Assembly: GCA_018398805.1 (NCBI GenBank)
Contig: JAGFBZ010000906.1
Location: 875,001 to 939,000, forward strand
Length of the DNA stretch: 64,000 nt
Reading direction: 5' to 3'
Source: Hirundichthys speculiger
Lineage: Eukaryota > Chordata > Actinopteri > Beloniformes > Exocoetidae
Of this stretch, positions 49,974 to 60,600 are shown one piece after another. The stretch's first letter is position 1. Every line of letters starts with the position of its first letter. The notes beneath the pieces were generated by a model that made no database searches, was not told the origin of the DNA, and saw only the letters and a list, made by a program, of their open reading frames with translations. Position numbers and translations under genes: made by a program.

Positions 49974-52126
49974 CTAAAAACACAAAGAAGAACGGGATTT
50001 ACTGCCGAATAATCGCGATATTAAAATGCCGATAAAACTGCAACACCAGTTATAGGTGAGGCACGTGGCAAGAGAACAGAAACGTGCACTAAAAAAAAAG
50101 AAAAAAAATGGATGTATAAAAATAATTAGAGTTCTTACACTGGCTTCCCCCACAAACAGTGAGTGTGTGCTATAAATTCCCTCATAAACATGTGTTCCAG
50201 ATTAAAAAGGTGAATGAACTCCTCTCCACACTTATTAAAAGTATATGAACAATGTCGCGCGAATATGAGCGCGAGCTCACGCTGTTCATTATATAGAAAT
50301 ATAAATGTGTTTTTATCCAGCTTGGAAGATAAGCTTTCAGCATTAATGGTCGCGCGAGGAGACTTTAAAGCCGCTCACATTCCACCAGCTGCATCCTTAT
50401 TGTGCACTTAATAAATTGACTGTTAAACACCGTGCGTCACCAGTAATTTCAGCCCCTCAGAAGTCAAACGAGGGGACTTCAAGGTGATTATTATTTAAAG
50501 CAATCGTGCCATTATAAATTATACGCCACCATTAACCAGCAATCAATTCTGCACCCCGACTAGAAACGACTGCGATGAAAAATTGATGATTTTTTTTTTC
50601 TTTCCTCCAACACCGACCTGCTTCTGTGTCCGTCGAGTCTCCCTTATCCAAGGGCTTGCTCGGTTCGTCGTCGTCGTTTTTCTCCAGATCGATATTTTCG
50701 TCTTCCTCCTCGTCCTCGCTGCGGTTCCGCGGGGTCCAGGTCATCTTGTTCTCCTTCTTTAGCCTCCTCCGGGCGTTGGCGAACCAGGTGGACACCTGGG
50801 TGAGGGTCATCTTGGTGATGATGGCCAGCATGATCTTCTCGCCCTTGGTCGGGTAGGGGTTCTTGCGGTGCTCGTTGAGCCAAGCCTTCAGGGTGGCGGT
50901 GGCGTCCCGGGTTGCGTTTTTACGGTATGCGGGGTCACCGTAAGGGTAGGTGCCCAGGGGTGCTGCGTAGGGATGGTATCCTATCGAGCCGGCCATGCCA
51001 GTGGTGTGGTCGTAGGGAGAGCTCTGGAACAATAATAATAATAATCATAATAATAATTTATAAATTGCTATAAAATAGCTTAAAAAGTCTGAGCCACTAC
51101 GCACAACACACTCACACGCATAAAATGCGCGCGCACCGTAACACAATTACGCACCGCTACATACACACAACCGCCCTGGCTTTAATCCAGCAGCTCAAGT
51201 CTGAACTTTGAGTTTATGGAATTGTTTTAAACTTTTTCAAGGGTATTGGAAAAGCAATTTCTGTCCCTCCTGACTTCCATTTTATCGATTCTATTTTTGC
51301 TCCGTGATGTCAGGCTCGCCATTAAAATATTTCTCCACGTTTTGGAGTCATAACAGCGCATTAACATTACGCACAATGGCCCGAAGCCGTTTCATTTGTT
51401 TTATTCTGTGCATTTTCTGTGTCAGTCTTTGTATTTACTTTTTAACACCAATCTGGAATACAAGCGTTTAGATTAAAAAAAAAAAAAAAAAAGCAGTTAC
51501 AGAATAAAAGTAGTGCTTAATTCCATAAATCTCATTGTCCGCGTTTCAGCGTTAAAGTTTAGCAGCAGACGTGATTAATAGGATTATATGGAAGAAACGG
51601 ATTGACCTGAACTGCCATCACACGGCTGCTCTGCAGCCTGTCATATGCATCGAGATTTTTTGGCACAGCCTTGCCCACTGCTCTTGGAAGAAAATATAAT
51701 TTACTCAAGGCCATAATAGCAGGAGACTCTGTTAAACACACATCAACACATTTTTTTGCGCCTTCCGTTCCCGGATCCGCTCCTCCGTGACGCTCCGTCC
51801 TCCCGAGGCTCGTCCCTTACAGCGAGTTAATTTCCTATTGTTTACTTCCCTTTAAGCTGAACAATCATATTTATTTTACTCACCACGTAGGAGGTGAACG
51901 TGGCGGCTGCCGCCGCGTCCGCGCTGTAAGGTAAGTGGGAGTTGTAGCCCGGCGAGCCGCTGGTGAACGCGGTAGATCCGGCATAGGGCGCGAACGCAGA
52001 TCCCGAGGAGGATCTCCCAAGTTCCTCGGTTCTGGGTCCCGATATGACGCTGGTGCTGTAGGCAGGGCAGGAATACAGGGCCAGAGAAGCGGAGGGCTGG
52101 TACAAGTAGCCCTGAGGATACGCCAT
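49258..52126 (-). CDS. irx5: Iroquois-class homeobox transcription factor Irx5 (3 coding exons, spliced)
   Basis: Coding segments are 52126-51884, 51023-50618 and 49973-49258, giving 454 residues plus a TAA stop. The product is a nuclear, sequence-specific DNA-binding transcription factor; Irx5 is known in patterning of heart, retina, craniofacial and limb tissue. Residues 1-81 begin [20 protein letters not shown], typical of Irx5. The 63-residue TALE homeodomain lies at about 112-174, with the three-residue loop extension (NPYPTKGEK) and recognition helix [14 protein letters not shown] carrying the invariant W, F, N and R. An acidic stretch follows at about 183-201 ([19 protein letters not shown]). 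[15 protein letters not shown] at about 313-327 matches the motif I know as the Iro box. The protein ends [15 protein letters not shown]. Human IRX5 is, from memory, about 483 residues, so this copy is slightly shorter but complete. The ATG at 52126 has A at -3 and G at +4; the frame stays open upstream but without an earlier ATG matching the family start. A teleost a/b paralogue assignment is not possible here. Confidence 0.96.
49974..50617 (-). other. irx5: irx5 intron 2 (644 bp)
   Basis: The donor GTCGGT starts at 50617 and the acceptor, reading TTTTTAG, ends at 49974. The sequence at 50380-50560 is non-repetitive and contains paired ATTA/TAAT motifs. A poly-A/T stretch lies near 50590-50601 and another A-rich stretch near 50090-50110. 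No coding potential is seen. Confidence 0.9.
50618..51023 (-). CDS. irx5: irx5 coding exon 2 (homeodomain exon)
   Basis: 406 bases, running from [12 protein letters not shown] to DSTDTEA plus one base of the next codon (phase 1). The exon contains the entire TALE homeodomain and the acidic tail after it. The minus-strand donor reads CAG|GTCGGT with GT at 50617-50616. The split codon completes with AT from exon 3 to give Asp, which restores the frame into HKLLNPGD. The C-to-G base at donor +4/+5 makes this a weaker donor than that of exon 1. Confidence 0.95.
51024..51883 (-). other. irx5: irx5 intron 1 (860 bp)
   Basis: The donor GTGAGT is at 51883-51878 and the acceptor, reading TTGTTCCAG, ends at 51024. 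The intron contains an (ATA)/(ATT) trinucleotide run at about 51031-51055 next to the acceptor and an A-run at about 51475-51492. The stretch 51300-51740 is non-repetitive, with several ATTA/TAAT cores, and could hold regulatory sequence (inference). No coding potential is seen in it. Confidence 0.9.
51884..52126 (-). CDS. irx5: irx5 coding exon 1
   Basis: Exactly 81 codons, ending SYV in phase 0. The donor on the minus strand is GTG|GTGAGT (intron starts at 51883). The exon encodes the tyrosine-, serine- and proline-rich N-terminus with a five-alanine run at residues 71-75. The first methionine is followed by AYPQGY, the position at which tetrapod Irx5 proteins also begin. Confidence 0.95.
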
Positions 52127-52620
52127 GCTGGAGCCCGGAGAGTGGGAGCCACTTAACTTGCGCACTTCGCCCCTTTATGTTTTCTCTACGCGCTGCCGTC
52201 GGAGCGCATAGAGCCGCGCGTCTGCAGACTAGTTGTCTGTCCACGCATGTAAATAACAACAGAAAAAAGGCAAAAAAAAAAAAAAAGAGTAGACTAAATT
52301 GTTCAAATAAAAATAGTCTCGAGTGCGGGGGGGAATTATTTTGCTCGCTGCCAGTCAGCCACTCTCCGGTGGAGGGGGGGGGGTTTGTCTTTCTGTTCCT
52401 CCTTTATCTGAGTTGCACCGTCGCTCTCATAGCCGTGCAGAAGTTTTATTTTTTACCCGTCGGACGGGGGCTTTGCTTGGGAAAATGTCCTGCCAAGATG
52501 CTAAGTTGGAAATTGAGGATCCTGACGCCCACTACGCCGCGCACCATGCTCCTCCTCTCGGGGTGTAGTCACAGAAGGGAAAGGAAAGCTTATGCTGGGT
52601 AACCACAGCCCTGCCCAAAC
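52127..52620 (-). promoter_or_regulatory. irx5: irx5 5' UTR and core promoter region
   Basis: This stretch lies directly upstream of the irx5 start codon on the minus strand. The first about 100 bases are CpG-containing and GC-rich, continuing the CpG-rich block of exon 1 (about 51780-52250). No clear TATA box was found, in keeping with CpG-type developmental promoters. The transcription start cannot be placed from sequence alone. Confidence 0.5.
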
Positions 52621-52802
52621 TCATGCTCTCTCCCTCTCCCTCTCTCTCTCTCTCTTTCTTTTTCACCCCTCCCTTCTCTCGCGTTAACTAACAAGCCTTC
52701 TCATTCTCTATTTCTCTATTTTTCCCCTTTAACAAGAGTCGTCGCAGTGAGCCTCAACTGCGCCTGGCAGCCCCCCTTTTTTTTTTTTTTTTTTTTTTTT
52801 TT
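52620..52802. repeat. pyrimidine-rich tract and T-run upstream of irx5
   Basis: 52620-52680 is an almost pure C/T tract with a (TC)n core, which reads as GAGA repeats on the irx5 strand. It is followed by a run of about 26 T at 52777-52802. Both are simple sequence lying about 500-680 bp upstream of the start codon. Confidence 0.85.
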
Positions 52803-53952
52803 GGGATGGCGACGTCATGCGAGTCTATCAACTCCCAACTTTCCTCATTTTCTTCCAAACAGAAGTCCTCACTTTCACTTGATCAATAACAAATCGGCTG
52901 TTGTGTGTCAGGATATGGGCTCGCAAGATACCGGCAGGATGTAAAAAAAAAACAACAAAAAACAAAAAAAAAAGGGGGGCTCCGCCGCAGTGCGCTCTTT
53001 TTGTGGTTTGTTTTTTTGTGCGTAAAAAAAGAAAGAAAATTTAAAACAGCTCGTTACTTTATTATGCGCGTTAAATCAACGCGATCTCCGCGCGCCTCGC
53101 GTCCAAAAAAAAAAAAATCCGCAACTGGGCTTTCAAATGGATTTCTTCAATTGTGCGTGTCGACTTTCTAACACGCCAGCAGAATCTTACGATGGTAAGA
53201 TACATGCCGACTGAAAAAGCTGCACGAGACCTGACCAAAACAACTGTTCCGGAGTAGTTCTTAAACCGTTTGTGTGAAAAAAGAAAAAGAAAAATCAATG
53301 GAGATTGTAAATGTTTTGATGACATGAGTGTGAGTGTGTGTGCTTGACTGATTTACTGTGGCGGGAGGCTGTGCTATGGATCCTGGAATAAACCAGTCAC
53401 ATACACGCTCTCAAAAAGTCATAAACCCTCAAGCCAGGACAGATTAGTGCCAACTACACCAAATCCGCCTGGACTAGTGGGTGTAATCTCATTTGATCAC
53501 ATCAGATATATTTCTATTATGTAATAGCCCGCTGTATATTATTTAACATAACTCTATTCTGGAGTGAGACGTTATTAGCAATTACTGTATCTGATTAAAT
53601 GGATTATATACATTTTAATATTCCATATCATTATGATTATGATTATTATTTGGAAATAGCTTGGAGAAAACACCATCATTTATTTTTATTTTATTTTTAT
53701 TTTTTGTATAAATATCAAGCGCAGTGTTTGTGACATGTGAAAGCCGTCTTCATTCTGGGGATTGACTCTGCAGTTCAAGTCTCAGATAAGCCGAAAGGGA
53801 TCGCTGTGGGCGCTGCTAAAGAGTGTGTGCACAGACTGTCACGTGCTCCTGACGCTCTGAAAACCTCTGGAGAGCAGAGAATGATGACGCCGGTACACTG
53901 GGAGCACACTCAGACGTTAACAAAAAAAAAAAAGAGGGAGACGGAGGGGGGT

Positions 53953-53969
53953 GGGGGGGGGGGGGGGGG
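53953..53969. repeat. poly-G run (17)
   Basis: Uninterrupted G run preceded by GGGGGG and a single T; potential quadruplex former. Confidence 0.95.
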
Positions 53970-54339
53970 TGAATAAGGATGGATACACAAAGCGGCCCCA
54001 CATTATTGCCTAATCAGATGAAAGTGATGCCATGAGACTTGTTTCACAGTCTCCACGTTCAGACAATCGACTAATTATTGGAACTTTTTTTTCCTCATGA
54101 GAGCAACATATTATTATTACTACTACTATTATATTATTATGTCTATTTCAGCCTCAGTGTTTTACGCACGCGCCTGTTTGTCACAGATTTAACTCATTGT
54201 CGGTTATTATTTTTTTTTAAAAGAAAAAAAAAAACCTTATATGACATTTTCTTTAGTTTGAATGGTCTATGTGTTCCCTGCACGCGCCAGAGTCGCTCGT
54301 GCCCAGGCTTTAGGCTCTGTGTCATGTGTCTGTGAAGTA

Positions 54340-54437
54340 GGAGGAGGACCCATAATTTGAGATCACGGAGCCTTTAATAGGAGCAGGGTGTAAAGGCGAC
54401 TGCTGCCGCCTCTCAGTGCTGCTCTGGTAAAGAAGGT
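54340..54437 (+). ncRNA. possible first exon of a divergent non-coding transcript
   Basis: A plus-strand, CpG-poor but non-repetitive stretch ends in a strong splice-donor match (AAG followed by GTAGGTGAGT, near 54438). It lies about 2.3 kb upstream of irx5 and points away from it. In mammals a non-coding RNA (CRNDE) is transcribed divergently from the IRX5 promoter region, which is the reason to list it. No acceptor, polyadenylation signal or homology was established, so this stays weak. Confidence 0.12.
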
Positions 54438-56556
54438 AGGTGAGTACAGTTTTTGCTCATTTGCGCCGTTGGGATGTTTCATCCGCGTGTTTAGTCGCGT
54501 AAACGTGGGCTGTCATCGCGATATACCGACCCGGTTTTAAGTCTATACGTTTTTACCTTATGTCCTCTAATCGTTTTAAGTTTGTCGCCTCCTGCTCACT
54601 ATCACTACCACTTCCTCTTTTTTTTCCTTTCCTTTTTTTTTTTTTTTACCTTGGAAGAACGTCCTCGGTTTAGACGCATGAAAACGGCTTTACTTGGCTC
54701 AGAAGAAGTGAATAAAAGATGATGCACGCCACTTAAAATGCCTGAGGGAGCGAGTGTAATCTAAATTGGATATAGAGGCTATTATTACACAACATTATGC
54801 GTTGTGGCGGACTAATTGCGCGGCTGGATGAGTTTAAACAGTCAGTTAATGTCGAGTGGCGGACAGGTTTCTGGAGCGCACAAGGTCAGTCGCGGTGCTC
54901 CCGAGCCTTTAGTGGTATACAGAAAAAAAAAAAAAAAAAAGCTTGAAGTATTCATGGGATTTTTAACCATTCTAAATCTGTGTCCTAAACCGATTAGTTG
55001 ACACCAATTTTTCTTTGATGTATTAGCTGAGGGCTTTTGCCACTTGGAAACCAATTGAAATTCAAAACAGTTTTCGCTCCAAATGCTTTGGGGAGATCTG
55101 CAGCAAATAATGGATGTAATTTATTTTTGACCTTGCATATTTTTTTTTTTTTTTTTCCAACGGGAGGCCTATTAAATGATTAAACATATGTGCACTATGC
55201 TCCTTGACTGAACAACTGACATACAGCAAAGGTTAGCTTTTATTACTCTCAAGTACAGCAATTATTTATTTCGGTATTTTTGGTGCTTTATATGCATGGC
55301 GCCGGCTTGTGTTTCCTTTGTTCGTATGACACTGCTGCAATGTTTCACATGCTTCTCCTTTCCCCAAATGCACTCTCTGATATTAACTGACTGATTGTCT
55401 TTGATTTCAAACCATTTAGATCGGTGTTGTGGAAGTCTCCTGCAGTCTCCATGCAGCCTGTAACAAGTACGTTGCCACACACACACATGCACACCTGCAG
55501 AGACTACCTTCCCTCCATTCAGCGTTTGAAGCAGTAATTAATGACTAACCATGCATATGTGCTCTAATAGAAATTCTCTCACTGTTAAGTTCAGGTCTTT
55601 TTCTCTCTTGTTCTTTTGAAAAAAAAAAAATCCCACTTAAATTTTTTACTGATTTTGTTAAATAAAAAGCTTGTTTTTAATTATAATGTTTCTGATGTAC
55701 ATCAATGTGCCGTTCCGATTTGATGAATTCATTATTTATACTACTTTTTTTTTAAAGTCACAGGATTAACATCAAGCACGATGAGCTGAGAGCTCTCAGT
55801 GGAGTGAATCTATTTTCTGATCTCTTCTTGTCATCTCTTTTTCTTTTATTGACCTGAATGAAGATGTATAGAAAGCGAGTGTGTGCGTGCTTCCTCCTGA
55901 TGGGGTTTGTTTTCTCTCCCTCCCCCCCCACCTCAACCCACACTCCCCATGATCCCCGCAAGGCTGAACGGCAGGCCTCTGGATTGGCTAAGTGATGAAA
56001 TGATGACCTTATTATGAGAAGCGATTCCAAAATGAGAGGTATCAGATAAAGATTGCACCCCTGTCTCGCCGCCACGCCGTCCTCCAGCACCTCACTGCCA
56101 GCCGCACAGATGATGATTGATTCGCCGAGGAGATGGATCACAGGAAGCGCCCATTGATTTTTCTGTGTCTTATCAAAAATATTTATTTACGGCTGTATCC
56201 GAGGGGCGCAGCCAGACTCTCTGCCGTGCCTTGTCTTTCATTCGGGGGAAGGTATAAATGAGATAATTCTCCCTTTTCCATGACAAGACGGATGACCTGA
56301 AGTATTATTTCGGCAATGAGTCAATAGGCTCTGTGAGCAAATTAATATTGATTGAATATAATGAAGCCTGAGTGTGAATATGAGCTCTTTTAGTGACTCT
56401 CTTGCAGACTTCGCTGTCAGCATCTATGTGGAGATGCCAGACCTCTCCGAGTGAGTATTTCACAGTACAGCTGGGGGCAAGACACGCCGCTTTCTTAGAG
56501 CATCGCAGGATGTTTGTCTTCTGATTTGTGATCCGAAGGTTTCCCTACCTCACTTA

Positions 56557-57193
56557 GTGCGTTTACATGGGAAGTTTAATTCAGAATTAAAGTTAAATCT
56601 GATTTAAAATGATTAAAAATTACAATGTAAACACCTAATTCCGAATGAAAATGTCAATTCCGAATTAAATTTAATTCCGAAGTAAGTGGCTGGTTTATTC
56701 TGATTTTAAATCCGAATAGAATAATTCCACGGTCATGTATACACTCATTCCTCTTTAAATTAATTCCGGTCTTTCTGCGCAATGCTAGTTCCCTTTCCCG
56801 TCTGTCGCGATGACGCTTATATTCCGCGCTGAGCTTGTTTTCAAAAGAAAGTCATCGACATGATGTTGTCGTGCTGCTGCTTCAAAAATAAAATCAAAAC
56901 AAATCCAAAAAGGATGCTAATAATGTAGTCCACCATGTTGTTGCTAATCGAGTAAGTTTGTTTTCTTCTGGTAGACGTAAATACGTAAAGACGTCCGCCC
57001 CCCCTATCCAATCAAAACCCTTCCCAACCCCCAAACCTGAAGCGGAATTGGATAAAACCGATCAAACGTGTTTTCCATGTAAACCTCAATTCAGAATTAC
57101 TATTTCCATGTAAACTCGAAGGAAAATAGTTTAATTCGGAATGATTTAAATCGGAATAATTAATTCAGAATTAAAAAACATCATGTAACCGTG
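56557..57193. mobile_element. MITE-like element with GTTTACATG ends
   Basis: Left end GTGCGTTTACATG and right end CATGTAACCGTGG form imperfect inverted repeats about 637 bp apart. The interior at both ends is filled with AATTCCGAATT/AATTCAGAATT-type palindromes and the words ATGTAAAC, a pattern of a common fish MITE family. No transposase. The target duplication is unclear, so the superfamily is not assigned. Confidence 0.7.
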
Positions 57194-57618
57194 GCTGTCA
57201 GCTAAACAGACCAGCGGCTAAGCGAGGCGTTTGTTTTCAACGTGCTATAGGTGCTACATTGCAATAAACCCTCACCTAAAAGCCCTCGAGGAATGTAGGA
57301 GGTATGTGCCTTCACAGAAAAAGGTAAAGTGATACGATGTACAAATCAAACGATTGCCAGAATGCTAAAACCACGGTGTGGGAGCCGTGCCCCAGATATT
57401 TGCTCCGACTTAATCCAATTGAAATAGTATGAGTGAGTCGCAGGTCGGTTGCTTGCTTATGTATGTGATGCATAATGGAAGTTGACGAGGTTGGTGATAG
57501 ATCACAGCCCAGGTAATGTAAACACATTAATCCCTAAGGGTTCACGTTCTTTCCCTCTTTTTTCCTCTTCTATCAGCATCTCCCCTATTTGAGACCCCTT
57601 CACCCAACTCACCCCCCC

Positions 57619-57649
<31 letters not shown>

Positions 57650-60600
57650 ACCCCGCCTCCCCCAGCGTTCATCAACTTGCCTAAATGCGTTTGTCGAGCG
57701 GGGACCAGAAGCAGCCTTAATCTGTCAACATACCCTTTAATTGGAAGGAGAAAACAACACGTGCTCCTGGTTGTGCCATTCCTAAGTGCACATGCCAAAG
57801 AAATGCAGAGTTCACGGAAGAAGTGATCCCGGGAGAGCCGGGGCATAATTAAAAGTATCTTTTAATAGGCTTGTAATGCTGAGCCTGACTCTTGTTGCCT
57901 TAAGTAGAGTGCAAACTCTGCGGCTGGAGACGGACGTGCGAGGGGGGCTCCTGCTGAGGGAGTCTGTAAACGATACGGCGCCGTGGCGTCATCAGACATG
58001 CAGTCTCTGCCTCGGTCGCCGCGCTCAGGACAACGAGCGCTCCTCCGCCCCTGCTGCGGACGCCGCCAGCTCACCGGCTCCCATGTTCTTTTGTTCTCCC
58101 AATGAGAGCTTCTCTTCCACAACATGGGCTCGGCGGGTTTGCGTTCTACCTCCAGCTCGCGAAACCGTTGAGGAGTGAGAACTGGGATTAAGGGGTTGAT
58201 TCTGGGCCTCCTGCACTGTAATCAAATGAGACTGCTCAGGGGAGAGGAGACGGAGGAGGAGGTGGAGTATTATGTTCTGTTGTGCATTCCACTGCAGCAT
58301 TGTTGCTTTTTTTTTTGTTTTGTCAGGCCGGGCTTTGATGCCGTATCCCCTTACCTTTGTAGTCCCGGTAGCCGTGTTTCATAAACACAAAACGGGAAAC
58401 ATCCTCGGCATTAGAAATTTAGATTGCTGCTTCTCTCCTGCCCTTCTGCGTTCTGCACTCTGCCCGCTCGCATTCTCCAGCGCCGCCGCTCAGGTGTTGA
58501 GTTTCCTCCCCGTACCTTTAAGCATCTCCCATTCGGCCCCTGCTATTCCTTGTGTCATGTACAACCTACGGTCACAGTAATGCCAACATGACCCGGAGGC
58601 CTCCGTTTCAGGACAGCCGTACTCACAAAATGCCTGCTAACCTCGATCAAAGTTGGCCGGAGTTCAATTTTAAAGTTTATCTTCATGATTGAGGGTGTAA
58701 TATTAATACGGAGCTTCCTTGTTCCACGGAGAACCCTTTGCTTTTTCTAATCACACGGGGAATTGTCAGTCCTCAGTTGTCTTTGTAGTTGGCTGAAAAT
58801 CTCAGCGGGATTCACTGTAATGTATTTCTAAATCTATCCAAACTCATTAAAACCCAAAGTATTCCGCTCTATTTTCCATTATCTTTTGTCTCACTGCAGT
58901 CTTTGCGATATATAGTATTCTCACGAGGCTACTTTCACATGTGATTTAATATTTAAATGTCAAAGACTAATGTGAATCATTGCAAAATAATTAAATTACC
59001 TCTCTTATAAGGGTGTTTTTTTTTTTTATTACACATATACAGATTCTTCTTTTGCCATCAGAAATCTTCTCTGCGCTGCGCTGAGCCTTGGTTTTTTTTT
59101 TTTTTCTTTTCTTTTCCAACTCCTCTTCTTTGAGAGTATCCATTTTGTCCAACATCTGACACACTGCCCTGGGTGATTGAGCCAGACGTGGAAATCCAAA
59201 GCGGAGATGCTTCCCTTAATGCCTGACACCTGGTGTAGATTTGGAAGGGATTGCACTACAGGTACTGTTTTACCTCTTTGCCAATCCCAGAAAGTCCCTG
59301 AGGTATTTCCTTTGCTGTCCACGGCTGTGTTTGTTTCTGCTCTGCTCTGCCACCCAGCTATCCAGCCCTCCGTTAACCCTCCCCGTGTTGGGATTAGGTG
59401 ACAGAGCGATGAAATATGATGCCACCTATTAACCCTTTGATACGTGCTGTCTTGATTTATTTGGATAAATCTCCGTCCCCTCCCAAAAAAGTGGGATTTT
59501 AGCGGAATTAAAATCTATCACAGGTGTGTTTCAGTGGGATAAAATTCAAGATGAAAGTTCTGTCGACGGCCCGGGAACTTTTTATGTAAAAATAATAATA
59601 ACGATAATAATCATTTGTTCACAGTTAATGTCTTCTTTGAACACAGGATTAGAAAAGTTGAATCTGTCACATAATTAAATGAGTTTAGGTTCACCCAAGC
59701 AATAAATTAACTTTGCCAGAATGATTACTGATATTAAAAAAAAAAAAAAAAAAAAAAAAGCTCCAATGCTAACATCATTACTTCCCTAATCCCACATGTC
59801 CTCCACCTTGTACCCATCTGTTCCTGTTGTTTACACCCTGCGGCCCCCTGCAGCCCCCTCTGTCAGGTGGACAACAACAACTGGACATGTTGCTCAGGAG
59901 TGCTCCCGCTCACCTTACGGCCTCCAGTCACATCTGCAGGGCTGCGCCTGGGGCGAGGACGTCGGAGCCCGGCAGAACTGGGCCGCGCCACCTGAGCACG
60001 CTGACCGCGACGCACCGCGGGCTCACCTGTCCTCAAGAAGTTCAGAATAGACCTGATGGGAATACAGCCCCAAAATGTTTTACCATCAGGTTTGGTTTCA
60101 AAGCTCGAGGTTTTGAGAAAGGAGACACTTTTTGAGGTTTTAATGTAATATTACAATTTAATTCATGTATTGCCGGTACTCAGTGTTGACTAAATGAGCA
60201 GGGATGATACCTCACCGTGATGTTATAAATTCACCCTGATAACAATAATACGGTGTATTTTGCATCAGTGGAGCACATTTGAGCGCTCACTTAAGAGAGC
60301 CCTTCCAGCATACTGTTTATGTTGACACATGCAGCTCTCTTCCTGATGCAAATGCAATCTAAACATTGAGCGGAGGGAAGGCAAGCGTAGCCCATAAAGG
60401 CTTGTGTGCTCCAAACACTTTGAACAGACAACTATCACTAATCACTCCCAGAGCAGTGCGGCGTGTAATTACTCTGCCAAACGTTTGCCTTTCACAGCTT
60501 AGCACCGGGAGCCCTGACCCTGCGCCTCCCTGTCTTTCCTCACCACCGTGCATGTGGAGGGACTGTGCACCCCCCACCTCACCCCCTTTCTCTTTACCAA

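Larger units (their letters stand above)
52803..56556. other. irx5 upstream non-coding region
   Basis: No gene is recognised. Simple sequence includes A-runs near 52940-52970 and 53105-53117, a broken G-run of about 17 at 53953-53969, and T-runs near 54630 and 55140. 55520-55600 and 55960-56420 are non-repetitive, AT-rich blocks with TAAT, GATA-type and ATTGATT motifs resembling Iroquois-cluster enhancers (inference only). A possible plus-strand splice donor at about 54438 is listed separately. Confidence 0.5.

Noticed and set aside
51876..52259. Minus-strand frames of 127 and 90 codons overlapping irx5 exon 1
   Set aside because: They are alternative frames of exon 1; the irx5 frame is the one with family identity.
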